Origin: Sediminibacillus terrae
Lineage (GTDB): Bacteria; Bacillota; Bacilli; Bacillales; Amphibacillaceae
Length of the DNA: 64,000 nucleotides
Direction: 5' to 3'
Assembly: GCF_009602435.1 (NCBI RefSeq)
Contig: NZ_VZDQ01000021.1
Coordinates: 124,001 to 188,000 of the forward strand
Shown: in pieces, positions 51,527 to 61,691 of the stretch
Layout of the letters: each line of letters begins with the position of its first letter
Position numbering within the stretch: position 1 is the first letter of the stretch
Notes under the pieces: generated by a model
What the model saw: only the letters and a program-made list of their open reading frames with translations
Database searches by the model: none
Told to the model about the DNA's origin: nothing
Program-made: the position numbers and the translations under genes

Positions 51527-51556
51527 AATGCATGCGTTCTGCAGAACGCATGCATT
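51527..51556. repeat. Perfect 30-bp palindrome 3' of rpmB
   Basis: AATGCATGCGTTCTG is followed directly by its exact reverse complement CAGAACGCATGCATT with no spacer. It lies 14 bases past the rpmB stop and before the shared terminator. Confidence 0.9.
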
Positions 51557-51570
51557 ACTGAATGTCTACA

Positions 51571-51759
51571 TTATACGCGTTCAACTTTACCAGATTTCAA
51601 TGCACGAGCAGAAACATATACACGTTTCGGCTTGCCATCTACCATAATGCGCACTTTTTGAACATTCGCTTTCCAATTACGTTTATTCGCGTTCATGGCA
51701 TGAGAACGGGTATTACCTGAACGAGTTGTACGACCTGTAACAACACATTTACGTCCCAT
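51571..51759 (-). CDS. rpmB: Ribosomal protein bL28
   Basis: Large-subunit protein of 62 residues starting [20 protein letters not shown], with [15 protein letters not shown] and [15 protein letters not shown], standard for bL28. The true ATG at 51759 has GGAGGG upstream on the minus strand; an in-frame start 24 codons earlier is not supported. rpmB is antisense to its neighbours here, as in B. subtilis. Only one cysteine is visible, so it is a zinc-free type. Confidence 0.96.
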   Translation of the reverse strand: MGRKCVVTGRTTRSGNTRSHAMNANKRNWKANVQKVRIMVDGKPKRVYVSARALKSGKVERV

Positions 51760-51981
51760 GTTTATCCCTCCTAAAACCGTAAATATCTTCACATACTTAT
51801 ACAATTTATCATATGCCATCGAATAATGCAATTATTGTTTTCTCGCAATATCAAGAAAATCAGCTTGACAGATGGTTTGTTTTCGTCCATTGTATAAAGG
51901 GGTTTGTATAATGTGAAACTGCTTTCATCTGGCTTATGTTATAATAAAATTACTTTAGACTTTTAGAAACAAGGAGGAGTC

Positions 51982-52347
51982 ATGATGTCCATTGAACTCA
52001 CGACAAAGGATGGTCACGTAACGATAACCAATGATGTTGTCTCCACCGTAGCTGGAGGAGCGGCAATTGAATGCTATGGCATTGTTGGCATGGCCTCTAA
52101 AAACCAACTTAGAGATGGATTGGCGGAAATTCTTCGAAAAGAAAACTTTTCCCGGGGTGTTGTAGTAAGGCAGGATGGGGAAAATCTTCATATAGATATG
52201 TACATTATTGTCAGCTACGGAACAAAAATTTCCGAAGTAGCCCATAATGTCCAATCACAGGTGAAATACACACTCGACAAGACATTGGGATTGTCAGTCA
52301 ATTCGGTAAACATTTACATCCAGGGCGTGCGGGTGACGATTGATTGA
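51982..52347 (+). CDS. yloU: Asp23/Gls24 family protein YloU
   Basis: A 121-residue DUF322 protein with VTITNDVVSTVAGGAAIECYGIVGM and VHIYIQGVRV-like strands. Asp23/Gls24 proteins are small cytoplasmic or membrane-associated factors tied to envelope stress; exact role unknown. It is paired with yloV (fakA-like) throughout Firmicutes. AAGGAGG precedes tandem ATGs. A TGTATAAT at 51905-51912 may be its extended -10. Confidence 0.9.
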   Translation: MMSIELTTKDGHVTITNDVVSTVAGGAAIECYGIVGMASKNQLRDGLAEILRKENFSRGVVVRQDGENLHIDMYIIVSYGTKISEVAHNVQSQVKYTLDKTLGLSVNSVNIYIQGVRVTID

Positions 52348-52461
52348 AAAGAGTATATTGCTGTGGATAATCCACGTACTTAAAAAGAAAGGCAGGTAAC
52401 CAGCCGGACAATTGGAAGGTTGGACAGCTGTCCAGTTAGTTGATAGAAGGAGGAAGTTTTA

Positions 52462-54126
52462 GTGACGGTACGGACAATAGACGGTGCTGCTTTTGCCCAA
52501 ATGGTATTGGCGGGATCTCAGCACCTGACGAATAATGCGAAAATGATTGATTCTCTCAATGTATTTCCTGTACCAGACGGAGATACAGGGACAAATATGA
52601 ATTTATCGATGACCTCTGGGGCGAATGAGGTTAAAAACACCGATTCGGATCAAGCTGGGGAAATCGCCCAGGCATTGTCCAAGGGATTATTGATGGGGGC
52701 GAGGGGCAACTCAGGGGTTATCCTTTCTCAACTGTTCCGGGGATTCGCCAAAGGCATAGAAGGAAAAGCTTTGTTGGATGCCGCTGCATTTGCGGAAGGT
52801 TTAGAAATGGGTGTCAAAACAGCCTATAAAGCAGTAATGAAGCCGGTTGAAGGAACAATATTGACAGTTGCCAAAGATGCAGCAGCTAAGGCGACGGAGG
52901 CAGCGCCGGCCGCTGAAGACATGACGGAATTTCTGGAAGAAGTGTTGGACGAAGCGAAAGCATCTCTGAAGCGGACGCCTGAACTGCTTCCTGTCCTGAA
53001 AGAAGTCGGAGTAGTGGACAGCGGCGGTCAGGGATTGGTAACTATCTATGAAGGGATGCTTGCCTCCTTGAAAGGAGAAGAACTTCCAGAATCCACTGGG
53101 TCCACCGTCGATTTAGATGACTTGGTGAATGCCGAGCATCACAAAATGGCGCAGGATTTCATGGATACAGAGGATATCACCTTTGGATATTGTACCGAAT
53201 TCATGGTAAAACTCGAAGAAGAAAAAATGAAGGACCACCCGTTCGATGAAGAAACCTTCCGTAATGAATTAGGGGAACACGGCGATTCCCTTTTGGTCGT
53301 GTCTGATGAGGAAATCGTCAAGGTTCACATTCACGCTGAATACCCGGGAGAAGTTTTGACACTTGGTCAACGGTTTGGCAGCTTGATTAATTTGAAAATT
53401 GAAAACATGAGGGAACAACATACTTCGATTGTCGGCGAGAAAAAGAAACGGAAGCATACCGATGGGCCGGCTGAATATGGAATTGTGTCGGTGGCCATGG
53501 GAAATGGACTCAAAGCATTGCTGGAAAGTCTGGGGGCAACGGTTGTCATTCAAGGCGGACAGACGATGAACCCAAGTACACAAGATATTGCCGATGCCAT
53601 TAAACAAGCAAATGCACGGAATGTGATTGTTCTGCCAAATAACAAAAACATTGTCATGGCAGCAGAACAGGCCGCCGATCTTGCGGAAGAAAATGTAGCT
53701 GTCGTAGCCACGAAAACCATCCCGCAAGGCATGAGTTCGTTGTTGGCCTTTCATCCGGATGCTACACTCGAACAAAATCAGACAAACATGTTGGAAGCAA
53801 GCAAACATGTAAAAACCGGCCAGGTAACCTATGCTGTAAGGGATACGCAAATCGATGGCCTTTCTATCGAGAACGGTAGTTTTATGGGCCTTGCGGATGG
53901 AAAAATCAAATCCACGAATAAGGACAAGCTTAAAACGGTACAGGATTTGCTGCATGAAATGATAGACGAAGACGATGAAATTGTCACCATTTTGCAGGGA
54001 GAAGACGCTGACCAGGAAGAAGTGGAAGCTCTTGAAACCTTTTTAGCAGAGAACTTTGAAGATTTAGAAGTCGAGATTCATGAAGGTGATCAACCTATAT
54101 ATGCATTTATCATAGCGGTCGAATAA
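52462..54126 (+). CDS. yloV: DhaL-domain kinase, FakA family (YloV)
   Basis: A 554-residue protein of the FakA family, which phosphorylates fatty acids held by FakB/DegV-type proteins, feeding PlsX/PlsY phospholipid synthesis. The DhaL kinase domain has the Mg/ATP motif PVPDGDTGTNM at about residues 34-44 and GARGNSGVILSQ. A middle region and a C-terminal DegV-related domain (from about 325) follow. A GTG follows AGGAGGAAG. Its link to the fap/plsX operon downstream is functional (inference). Confidence 0.92.
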   Translation: MTVRTIDGAAFAQMVLAGSQHLTNNAKMIDSLNVFPVPDGDTGTNMNLSMTSGANEVKNTDSDQAGEIAQALSKGLLMGARGNSGVILSQLFRGFAKGIEGKALLDAAAFAEGLEMGVKTAYKAVMKPVEGTILTVAKDAAAKATEAAPAAEDMTEFLEEVLDEAKASLKRTPELLPVLKEVGVVDSGGQGLVTIYEGMLASLKGEELPESTGSTVDLDDLVNAEHHKMAQDFMDTEDITFGYCTEFMVKLEEEKMKDHPFDEETFRNELGEHGDSLLVVSDEEIVKVHIHAEYPGEVLTLGQRFGSLINLKIENMREQHTSIVGEKKKRKHTDGPAEYGIVSVAMGNGLKALLESLGATVVIQGGQTMNPSTQDIADAIKQANARNVIVLPNNKNIVMAAEQAADLAEENVAVVATKTIPQGMSSLLAFHPDATLEQNQTNMLEASKHVKTGQVTYAVRDTQIDGLSIENGSFMGLADGKIKSTNKDKLKTVQDLLHEMIDEDDEIVTILQGEDADQEEVEALETFLAENFEDLEVEIHEGDQPIYAFIIAVE

Positions 54127-54131
54127 AAAAG

Positions 54132-54167
54132 CAAAGCCCTCCCCTCGTTTGGGAGAGGGCTTTTTTT
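54132..54167 (+). terminator. Intrinsic terminator after yloV
   Basis: AGCCCTC-CCC pairs with GGGAGAGGGCT (one bulged A) and is followed by seven T. Confidence 0.9.
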
Positions 54168-54288
54168 GCCCGTTGCCAAGCTGTGCTACAACTTGGCCGG
54201 AAACCGTCTGTCAACGGTTTTATTACGGATAATTGGCTGGTATTCGTAAGCGGAAGCCTTTACAATAAAAGGGGAAGGAGATGGAAGT

Positions 54289-54951
54289 ATGAAATACAAA
54301 TCTGTGTTTGATATCATCGGCCCGGTAATGGTTGGTCCATCCAGTTCGCACACTGCAGGTGCCGCCCGGATCGGAAGAGCTGCAAGAAATTTGTTCGGAA
54401 GGGAACCTGCGTGGGCGGAAATACATCTCTATGGATCGTTCGCCAAGACATATAAAGGCCATGGGACAGATGTAGCTATTGTTGGTGGTTTATTGGACTA
54501 TGATACGGACGATCAGCGTATAGGCAAATCGATCGAAACGGCGGAAAAAAAGGGAATGAAAATTTCCTTTCACGAGGATGAAGCTGCCACAGAACACCCT
54601 AATACCGCCCGGATCAAAATCGGTGACGGCGAGGGAGACCTAGAACTTGTAGGCATTTCCATAGGCGGGGGAAAGGCCGAGATAACAGAATTGAATGGCT
54701 TCGAGTTGAATTTGTCCGGGAACCATCCCGCTATTCTTGTGATGCACAACGACCGTCATGGTGCGATTGCTTCCGTAACACAGATACTTGCCAAACATGA
54801 GATCAACATCGGTCGGATGGAAGTTTCGCGTAAGGATGTTGGGAAAGAGGCACTCATGGTCATTGAAGTGGACCAAAACGTAGAAGAAACGGTAATGCGT
54901 GAATTGGAAAATGCTTCGCATATTCTTCAATTGTCTAAAATCATAGATTGA
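54289..54951 (+). CDS. sdaAB: L-serine dehydratase beta chain SdaAB
   Basis: Beta subunit of the iron-sulfur L-serine dehydratase that makes pyruvate and ammonia. The 220-residue protein opens with SVFDIIGPVMVGPSSSHTAGA and has GSFAKTYKGHGTDVA. A C-terminal ACT domain (about residues 147-220; VMHNDRHGAIASVTQIL) may sense an amino acid. AAGGGGAAGGAG precedes the ATG. It pairs with sdaAA. Confidence 0.94.
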   Translation: MKYKSVFDIIGPVMVGPSSSHTAGAARIGRAARNLFGREPAWAEIHLYGSFAKTYKGHGTDVAIVGGLLDYDTDDQRIGKSIETAEKKGMKISFHEDEAATEHPNTARIKIGDGEGDLELVGISIGGGKAEITELNGFELNLSGNHPAILVMHNDRHGAIASVTQILAKHEINIGRMEVSRKDVGKEALMVIEVDQNVEETVMRELENASHILQLSKIID

Positions 54952-55013
54952 TAGAGCAGGTCTGTATTTGCGAAGCAGTCAAACGCAGTTATCAACAGAG
55001 AGGAGTTTTACAT

Positions 55014-55898
55014 GTGTTCCGAAATGCTGCTGAACTAGTCGAAATTGCAGAAAACGAAAACATTAAAATTTCAGAAGTGATGATACGTCAGGAAATGGAC
55101 GTAAAAGATAAAACTAGGGAAGAAGTTTTCGCCCAAATGGAAACAAACCTGTCGGTCATGGAAAAAGCTGTGGAAGAAGGACTCCAAGGAGTAAAGTCTC
55201 ATTCTGGTCTGACTGGCGGAGATGCTGTCCTCTTGCAAAAGTACCTTCAGGAAAAGCAACCGTTATCTGGAGAGCTTCTTTTGGATGCAGTGAGCAAGGC
55301 GGTTGCTACTAACGAGGTTAACGCAGCAATGGGCACCATATGCGCCACACCGACTGCCGGAAGTGCAGGCTGTGTACCGGGTACCCTGTTCGCTGTTAAA
55401 AACCGTCTTCATCCAACAAGGGAAGAAATGATACGTTATCTCTTTACGGCTGGCGCATTCGGCTTTGTCGTAGCCAACAACGCTTCTATATCGGGAGCCG
55501 CAGGCGGATGTCAAGCCGAAGTGGGTTCTGCGGCTGCCATGGCGGCCGCGGCAATCGTGGAAATGGCAGGAGGCACCCCGCAACAAAGTGCCGATGCGTT
55601 TGCTATTACGTTGAAAAACATGCTTGGGCTGGTTTGCGATCCAGTTGCCGGCCTTGTAGAAGTTCCCTGCGTAAAACGAAATGCAGCGGGTGCGTCCAAT
55701 GCAATCGTATCTGCGGATATGGCATTGGCGGGAGTTACGAGCCGGATACCGTGTGATGAAGTGATCGGTGCGATGTATCGGATAGGCAGAGCTATGCCTT
55801 CGGCTCATAGAGAAACGGCTGAAGGCGGATTGGCTGCCACTCCTACCGGCCGTGCGCTGGAAGCCAAGATATACGGAATTCCTATGAAGAAAGAGTGA
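55014..55898 (+). CDS. sdaAA: L-serine dehydratase alpha chain SdaAA
   Basis: Catalytic alpha subunit with a [4Fe-4S] cluster, 294 residues. Cysteines in SAGCVPGTLF, GLVCDPVAGLVEVPC and the NASISGAAGGCQ region include the cluster ligands. A GTG at 55014 gives the family start FRNAAELVEI, with AGAGGAG upstream; a TTG at 54948, overlapping sdaAB, is less likely. Ends within the start of recG. Serine deamination may supply pyruvate during growth on amino acids. Confidence 0.94.
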   Translation: MFRNAAELVEIAENENIKISEVMIRQEMDVKDKTREEVFAQMETNLSVMEKAVEEGLQGVKSHSGLTGGDAVLLQKYLQEKQPLSGELLLDAVSKAVATNEVNAAMGTICATPTAGSAGCVPGTLFAVKNRLHPTREEMIRYLFTAGAFGFVVANNASISGAAGGCQAEVGSAAAMAAAAIVEMAGGTPQQSADAFAITLKNMLGLVCDPVAGLVEVPCVKRNAAGASNAIVSADMALAGVTSRIPCDEVIGAMYRIGRAMPSAHRETAEGGLAATPTGRALEAKIYGIPMKKE

Positions 55899-57940
55899 AT
55901 ACCTTGTTGAATGACCCGGTAACAAATGTGAAAGGAATCGGAGAAAAGTTGGGGCAAGGGTTGAACAGCTTAGGGATTCACACTATAGAAGATCTGCTGT
56001 TTTACTTTCCTTCCCGGTACGACGTATATGAAATAAAACCGCTAAGTGAACTGTTGCACAATGACAAGGTAACCATCGAGGGAGAGGTGATCAGTGAACC
56101 TTCCCTTGCTTTTTATGGAAAAAGAAAGTCGCGTCTTTCATTTAATTTACAAGTAGAACATGTGACAGTCAAAGCTGTCATGTTCAATCGATCGTTTGCC
56201 AAGAAGCAATTGCAGGTCGGAGATCTAGTGACGGTGACAGGAAAGTGGGATCAACATCGCCTGCAAATAACTGTCAGTAATTACAAGAAGGGCAGTGCAA
56301 AAAGCGACGCAAAAATACAACCAGTCTATGCCCTGAAAAGTGATGTTTCCAACCTTCAGATCAAAAAGGCTGTCACTACAGCACTATCTCAATTTCAGGA
56401 TAGTCTCCAGGAGATTTTGCCTCAGGACTATTTGTCTGCATATAAACTTCCAGGCCGCTTGGAAGCCGTGAAGCAAATGCACTTTCCTGATAACCACCAG
56501 GTCTTGAAACATGCTAGAAGGCGGTTCACGTATGAGGAGTTTTTGCTTTTTCAATTGAAAATGCAGCTGCTCAGGAAGCGTAAGCGGGAATCCACGCATG
56601 GAAACAGCCTCGAGTATGAAAAAGGAGCCGTGGATGAATTTGTCGAACGACTCCCTTTCCGGCTAACCGCCGCCCAAATTCGTTCACTTGAAGAAATCTT
56701 GAAGGACTTGCAATCCCCATACCGGATGAACCGTTTGTTGCAGGGGGATGTCGGTTCCGGGAAAACCGCTGTTGCGGCCATTGCCTTGTATGCTGCAATT
56801 ACTGCAGGGAAACAGGGGGCGTTAATGGTCCCGACGGAAATTCTGGCCGAACAACATTTTCAATCCTTGACAGAATTGTTTGCCGATCAGGCAACTGTTG
56901 TATTGCTGACTGGCTCTGTCAAAGGAAAGAGAAGAAAGCAAATTCTGCAAGAAATCGCCGCGAAAAAAGCGGATATCATAGTCGGTACGCATGCTTTGAT
57001 CCAGGACGAGGTTCACTTCAGGGACCTTGGCCTTGTCATAGTCGATGAACAGCATCGGTTCGGTGTGGAACAAAGACGCATTTTGAGGGATAAAGGACTT
57101 CATCCCGACGTTTTGTTCATGACTGCGACCCCTATTCCGCGCACTTTGGCTATCACGGCTTTTGGTGACATGGATGTGTCCATTATCGATGAGATGCCGT
57201 CAGGAAGAAAGCAGGTTGAAACTTACTGGGTAAAAGAAAACATGCTCGACAGAGTCTTGCAATTCATCCAAAAAGAAGTCGACAACGGTCACCAGGCATA
57301 TGTTATTTGTCCTCTGATCGAAGAGTCTGACAAATTGGACATTCAAAATGCCGTCGAACTTTATGAGCAATTAAAAGAGATTTATGCTCCAAAAACCAAT
57401 GTCGGCTTGATGCATGGCAGGCTTCCTTCCGACGAAAAAGAGGAGGTCATGCGGGAGTTTGCTGTCAATGACATTCAAGTGTTAGTCTCCACCACTGTAG
57501 TGGAAGTAGGGGTAAATGTGCCCAACGCAAGTGTCATGGTCATTTATGATGCTGAAAGGTTTGGGTTATCCCAACTTCACCAGCTGAGAGGGCGTGTGGG
57601 CAGAGGAGAAGCCCAGAGTTACTGTATTTTAGTGGCCGATCCAAAAGGAGAGGTCGGAAAAGAGCGGATGAAAATCATGACCGAAACGGCAAACGGCTTT
57701 GAGTTGTCGGAAGAAGACCTGAAACTCCGTGGCCCCGGTGACTTTTTCGGCAAAAAACAAAGCGGAATACCTGAATTCAGAGTCGCTGACATGGTCCATG
57801 ATTACCGGGCGTTGGAAACAGCAAGAATGGACGCACAAAAAATCCTGGAATCAGGTTCACTTGATGAAGACCCGCAATTCAAACAGCTTGCCATGCAAGT
57901 ATATAACGATAAAATCGTCAAGGGAGAAACCCTCGACTGA
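55895..57940 (+). CDS. recG: ATP-dependent DNA helicase RecG
   Basis: Branch-migration helicase that remodels stalled forks and Holliday junctions. The 681-residue protein has the N-terminal wedge/OB domain (KGIGEKLGQGLNSLGI, TVTGKWD), Walker A GDVGSGKTA at about 287, DEQHRFGV (motif II), FMTATPIPRT, HQLRGRVGRG and the C-terminal GPGDFFGKKQSG. A GTG at 55895 overlaps sdaAA; a TTG nine bases later is an alternative start. Confidence 0.95.
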   Translation: MNTLLNDPVTNVKGIGEKLGQGLNSLGIHTIEDLLFYFPSRYDVYEIKPLSELLHNDKVTIEGEVISEPSLAFYGKRKSRLSFNLQVEHVTVKAVMFNRSFAKKQLQVGDLVTVTGKWDQHRLQITVSNYKKGSAKSDAKIQPVYALKSDVSNLQIKKAVTTALSQFQDSLQEILPQDYLSAYKLPGRLEAVKQMHFPDNHQVLKHARRRFTYEEFLLFQLKMQLLRKRKRESTHGNSLEYEKGAVDEFVERLPFRLTAAQIRSLEEILKDLQSPYRMNRLLQGDVGSGKTAVAAIALYAAITAGKQGALMVPTEILAEQHFQSLTELFADQATVVLLTGSVKGKRRKQILQEIAAKKADIIVGTHALIQDEVHFRDLGLVIVDEQHRFGVEQRRILRDKGLHPDVLFMTATPIPRTLAITAFGDMDVSIIDEMPSGRKQVETYWVKENMLDRVLQFIQKEVDNGHQAYVICPLIEESDKLDIQNAVELYEQLKEIYAPKTNVGLMHGRLPSDEKEEVMREFAVNDIQVLVSTTVVEVGVNVPNASVMVIYDAERFGLSQLHQLRGRVGRGEAQSYCILVADPKGEVGKERMKIMTETANGFELSEEDLKLRGPGDFFGKKQSGIPEFRVADMVHDYRALETARMDAQKILESGSLDEDPQFKQLAMQVYNDKIVKGETLD

Positions 57941-57966
57941 GGACCAGTTGATCAGGTGATTTATGC

Positions 57967-58017
57967 TTGCATATTCGCATTTGGTATTATATATTACTAT
58001 TAGTACCTAGTCATAAT
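57967..58017 (+). promoter_or_regulatory. fapR promoter with FapR operator
   Basis: TTGCAT (57967-57972) and TATATT (57990-57995) are 17 bases apart. Immediately downstream, ATTAGTACCTAGTCATAAT (57999-58017) matches the FapR operator with its TTAGTACC core and near-symmetry. This supports self-repression of fapR and control of the operon, relieved by malonyl-CoA. Confidence 0.9.
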
Positions 58018-58032
58018 TTGGACGGTGGAGAG

Positions 58033-58605
58033 ATGAAGCGAACGAAAAAGGAAAGGCAGCAGCTGTTGAAACAAACAATAGAAGATACGCCTTTCATAAC
58101 GGATGAAGAGCTGGCCAAAAAATTCGCAGTCAGCATACAAACAATCCGGCTTGACCGGATGGAAATGTCGATACCAGAACTACGCGAGCGGATTAAATCG
58201 GTCGCTGCCAGTCAATGGAATGAAACCGTGAAAGCTCTGCCAATTGACGAAGTAATCGGGGAAGTGATCGATTTGGAGCTGGATGTGCGGGCGATTTCAA
58301 TATTGGACATCGGCAGCGAGCATGTTTTTTCCAGAAACCGCATTGCGAGGGGGCATCATTTATTTGCGCAAGCAAACTCTCTGGCAGTCGCTGTGATCAA
58401 TGATGAACTGGCTTTGACAGCGAAAGCGGAAATCAAATTCACCAGACAGGTGAAGCAAGGTGAAAGAGTGATTTCCAAGGCGGCGGTGAGTGGTAATGAT
58501 GCGAAAGGGAGAACAATCGTGGAGGTCAACAGTTTTGTTGAAAATGAAAAAGTGTTTTCTGGTGACTTCCTGATGTTCCGTTCCCATCATCAAAAAGGAG
58601 AGTAA
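58033..58605 (+). CDS. fapR: Fatty-acid biosynthesis repressor FapR
   Basis: Repressor of fatty-acid and phospholipid genes that releases DNA on binding malonyl-CoA or malonyl-ACP. The 190-residue protein has an N-terminal helix-turn-helix ([20 protein letters not shown] at about residues 21-40) and a hot-dog effector domain with [19 protein letters not shown], in part. An ATG at 58033 behind GGTGGAGAG is the start; an in-frame ATG 22 codons upstream lies over the promoter. Confidence 0.96.
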   Translation: MKRTKKERQQLLKQTIEDTPFITDEELAKKFAVSIQTIRLDRMEMSIPELRERIKSVAASQWNETVKALPIDEVIGEVIDLELDVRAISILDIGSEHVFSRNRIARGHHLFAQANSLAVAVINDELALTAKAEIKFTRQVKQGERVISKAAVSGNDAKGRTIVEVNSFVENEKVFSGDFLMFRSHHQKGE

Positions 58606-58609
58606 GTCA

Positions 58610-59611
58610 ATGAAGATAGCAATTGATGCAATGGGGGGCGACAATGCCCCAGATGAAATTGTTTCCGGAGCGATCGAGGCCGTGAAAGAATGGCGGGATT
58701 TGGAAGTGACCCTGATAGGGGACGAGGAAAAAATATCCCCACTGTTAAAAGGTGCGGAAAGAATACATGTGATACATACTACGGAAATGATCACCGGAGA
58801 AGATGAACCCGTCCGGGCAGTAAGGCGCAAAAAAAACTCCTCTATGGTATTAATGGCGGAGGAAGTAAAACAACGTAAAGCAGATGCTTGCATATCAGCT
58901 GGAAATACCGGAGCATTGATGAGTGCCGGTTTATTTGTGGTAGGGCGAATGCAAGGGATCGATCGTCCAGCTTTAAGTCCGACATTGCCCACCAAGGATG
59001 GCGGCGGCTTTTTATTGCTTGATGTGGGAGCAAACGTCGATGCAAAGCCAATCCATTTGGTGCAATATGCAATAATGGGATCCGTTTATTCCGAAAAGGT
59101 CCGAAAGATAGACAATCCCCGTGTCGGTCTTTTGAATGTCGGGACCGAGGACGGAAAAGGAAATGATTTGACGAAGCGTGCTTTTACTGAACTTACAAAC
59201 GCGCCGATTCACTTTGTGGGAAATGTGGAAGCGAGGGACTTGCTCGAAGGTGCTGCTGATGTAGTAGTAACCGATGGGTTTAACGGGAACATTGCCTTAA
59301 AAACGATTGAAGGAACGGCGATGACGATGTTTTCCATGCTGAAACAAACGTTCATGTCAAACTGGAAATCCAAATTGGCAGCCGGCTTGGTAAAAGCGGA
59401 GCTGAAGGAATTGAAGGACAAGCTGGATTATTCTGAGTATGGTGGGGCAGGCTTGTTCGGATTGGCGGCGCCGGTCATCAAAGCCCATGGTTCATCCAAT
59501 GGCAGGGCTATCTATAATGCTGTCAAACAAGCACGCAATATGGTCGAGTTAAATGTTACAGAAACGATTGAAAAAACGATAAAAGAAATGCAGTTGGAAG
59601 AGGAGGAATAA
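58610..59611 (+). CDS. plsX: Phosphate acyltransferase PlsX
   Basis: Makes acyl-phosphate from acyl-ACP for phosphatidic acid synthesis. The 333-residue protein begins [17 protein letters not shown], with [26 protein letters not shown] and [14 protein letters not shown] blocks. It follows fapR by four bases and precedes fabD, the usual fap operon. Confidence 0.96.
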   Translation: MKIAIDAMGGDNAPDEIVSGAIEAVKEWRDLEVTLIGDEEKISPLLKGAERIHVIHTTEMITGEDEPVRAVRRKKNSSMVLMAEEVKQRKADACISAGNTGALMSAGLFVVGRMQGIDRPALSPTLPTKDGGGFLLLDVGANVDAKPIHLVQYAIMGSVYSEKVRKIDNPRVGLLNVGTEDGKGNDLTKRAFTELTNAPIHFVGNVEARDLLEGAADVVVTDGFNGNIALKTIEGTAMTMFSMLKQTFMSNWKSKLAAGLVKAELKELKDKLDYSEYGGAGLFGLAAPVIKAHGSSNGRAIYNAVKQARNMVELNVTETIEKTIKEMQLEEEE

Positions 59612-59612
59612 C

Positions 59613-60560
59613 ATGAAACGTGTTGCTTTTGTTTTTCCGGGACAAGGTTCGCAGGAAGCCGGAATGGGAAGAGATTTATTCGAGAACTTTGAATCGGTTA
59701 GGCAATTGTTCCGCAATGCGGATCAACAACTGGACGACGACTTGACGACCCTCATGTTCGAAGGACCGCAGGAAACGTTGACTCAAACAGAAAACGCACA
59801 GCCCGCCTTGCTGTTGACCAGTGCTGCTATAGCTTCCGTATTAAAGGAACAGGGTGTGGAACCCGTCATGACAGCAGGTCACAGTTTGGGAGAGTACAGC
59901 GCGCTCGTATCGGCAGGAGCGATCAGCTTGGAAGAAGCGCTGCCGCTTGTCCGGTTGCGCGGGAGGCTGATGGAGAGGGCTTTTCCCGCAGGTAAAGGAG
60001 CAATGGCGGCCGTATTAGGCGGTGAAATGGAGACGATCACCTCTGTGCTTGATTCCGTAAATGAAGAAACAGGAGAGATTGTCGATGCTGCAAATTACAA
60101 CTGCCCTGGTCAACTAGTGATTTCCGGTACAAAGCAGGGCATCGAAACCGCTGGAGAAAAGCTGAAAGAAAATGGGGTTAAAAGGGTGCTACCTCTTAAC
60201 GTCAGCGGGCCATTTCACTCTCGCTTGATGAAGCCTGCAGCTGAAAAGTTCGCCGAAGAGTTACAACAGGCAAATTTAACCGATGCAAGAATCCCTGTTT
60301 ATGCGAATGTTACGGCAGCTCCTGTGACAGAACGGGAACAGATTGCAGAATTGTTAGTCCAACAGTTGTATTCACCAGTAAGATTCCAGGAAATCATCGA
60401 AGCGATGCTGGATAAAGAGCTGGATGCGATTGTCGAGGTTGGCAACGGAAAGGTATTGACAGGACTCGTAAAGAAAATCCACAGACGCATGAAAACTTTT
60501 TCCGTGCAAGATACGGAATCACTTCAGGCATTTGTTGAATGGTATAAGGAGGAATCTTGA
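59613..60560 (+). CDS. fabD: Malonyl-CoA-ACP transacylase FabD
   Basis: Transfers malonyl from CoA to ACP. The 315-residue protein shows the N-terminal [12 protein letters not shown], the nucleophile [14 protein letters not shown] (Ser at about 91), RGRLM, PFHSRLM with the catalytic His, and [20 protein letters not shown] before the ATG. It is one base after plsX. Confidence 0.96.
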   Translation: MKRVAFVFPGQGSQEAGMGRDLFENFESVRQLFRNADQQLDDDLTTLMFEGPQETLTQTENAQPALLLTSAAIASVLKEQGVEPVMTAGHSLGEYSALVSAGAISLEEALPLVRLRGRLMERAFPAGKGAMAAVLGGEMETITSVLDSVNEETGEIVDAANYNCPGQLVISGTKQGIETAGEKLKENGVKRVLPLNVSGPFHSRLMKPAAEKFAEELQQANLTDARIPVYANVTAAPVTEREQIAELLVQQLYSPVRFQEIIEAMLDKELDAIVEVGNGKVLTGLVKKIHRRMKTFSVQDTESLQAFVEWYKEES

Positions 60561-60562
60561 GC

Positions 60563-61303
60563 ATGCTAAATGGGAAAGCTGCATTAGTGACAGGTGCTTC
60601 CAGAGGGATAGGAAAGGCAATTGCGCTGGAACTTGCCAGACAAGGGGCTAAAGTTGCGGTCAATTTTGCAGGAAACGAAGCGAAGGCTGAAGAAGTAGTA
60701 AAGGAAATAGAAACGCTAGGCGGAGAAGCCATCAAGGTAAAGGCCAATGTTGCAGATGAAACGGAAGTCAAACAAATGATCAAACATGTGATCGATTCCT
60801 TCGGCAGCTTGGATATCCTTGTGAATAATGCAGGAATCACGAGAGATAATCTATTGATGAGAATGAAAGAAGAGGAATTCGATCAGGTCATCGACACAAA
60901 CCTGAAAGGTGTCTTCCTTTGTACGAAAGGTGTCACCCGCCAGATGATGAAACAAAAAAGCGGTCGGATCATCAATATCGCTTCTGTCGTTGGTGTAAGT
61001 GGCAATCCGGGACAAGCGAATTACGTGGCAGCGAAGGCAGGAGTCATCGGGATGACAAAATCCACGGCTAAGGAGCTTGCTTCCAGAAACATCTTGGTAA
61101 ACGCGGTTGCTCCCGGTTTTATCGAAACGGATATGACTGATCAATTGACAGATGAACAGAGACAAGGCATGCAGGATCTTATTCCGCTGGCGAAATTGGG
61201 GAAAGGTGAAGACGTAGCAAAAGTTGTACGTTTTCTTGCTTCCGAGGATGCCGATTACATTACCGGTCAAACCATCCATGTGGATGGCGGTATGGTGATG
61301 TAA
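60563..61303 (+). CDS. fabG: 3-oxoacyl-ACP reductase FabG
   Basis: NADPH-dependent short-chain dehydrogenase of the elongation cycle. The 246-residue product has the cofactor motif [10 protein letters not shown] at about 10-19, [17 protein letters not shown] (catalytic Ser), NYVAAKAG (Tyr-x3-Lys) and the C-terminal HVDGGMVM. An ATG at 60563 has AAGGAGGA at the right distance; a TTG six bases upstream overlaps the fabD stop. Confidence 0.96.
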   Translation: MLNGKAALVTGASRGIGKAIALELARQGAKVAVNFAGNEAKAEEVVKEIETLGGEAIKVKANVADETEVKQMIKHVIDSFGSLDILVNNAGITRDNLLMRMKEEEFDQVIDTNLKGVFLCTKGVTRQMMKQKSGRIINIASVVGVSGNPGQANYVAAKAGVIGMTKSTAKELASRNILVNAVAPGFIETDMTDQLTDEQRQGMQDLIPLAKLGKGEDVAKVVRFLASEDADYITGQTIHVDGGMVM

Positions 61304-61339
61304 AAACTCTATCGATTGCTTTGAAAGGGGGTGAATGAA

Positions 61340-61573
61340 ATGGCAGATACATTTGAGCGTGTCAAGAAAATCGTAGTGGATCGTCTGGATGTGGAAGAAT
61401 CAAAAATCACGATGGAGGCTTCCTTTAAAGATGATTTGGAAGCTGATTCGTTAGACGTTGTTGAATTGGTTATGGAGTTAGAAGACGAATTCGACATGGA
61501 GATTTCTGATGAAGAAGCTGAAAAAATTGAAACAGTAGGTGATGCTGTTAATTACATAAACAGCATTCAATAA
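61340..61573 (+). CDS. acpP: Acyl carrier protein
   Basis: Carries growing acyl chains on a phosphopantetheine arm. The 77-residue protein starts [19 protein letters not shown]. The modification serine lies in [13 protein letters not shown] at about residue 37. The usual Gly before ADSLD is Glu here, an unusual change beside the prosthetic-group site. An ATG at 61340 follows AAAGGGGG; an in-frame GTG three codons earlier is less likely. Confidence 0.95.
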   Translation: MADTFERVKKIVVDRLDVEESKITMEASFKDDLEADSLDVVELVMELEDEFDMEISDEEAEKIETVGDAVNYINSIQ

Positions 61574-61634
61574 TAAATAGTACTTATTTATTTAGCTAGG
61601 CAGCGATATGTTGTTTATGGAAATGGCAGTACAA

Positions 61635-61660
61635 AAAGTCCCGCGCAATTGCGGGGCTTT
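61635..61660 (+). terminator. Hairpin between acpP and rnc
   Basis: AAAGTCCCGC pairs with GCGGGGCTTT (one G-T pair) around GCAATT, followed by only a weak CTCC tail. It could partially terminate the fap operon and let some transcript reach rnc. Confidence 0.6.
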
Positions 61661-61691
61661 CTCCATATTCACCGCAAGGGGGTGTGAGGCA

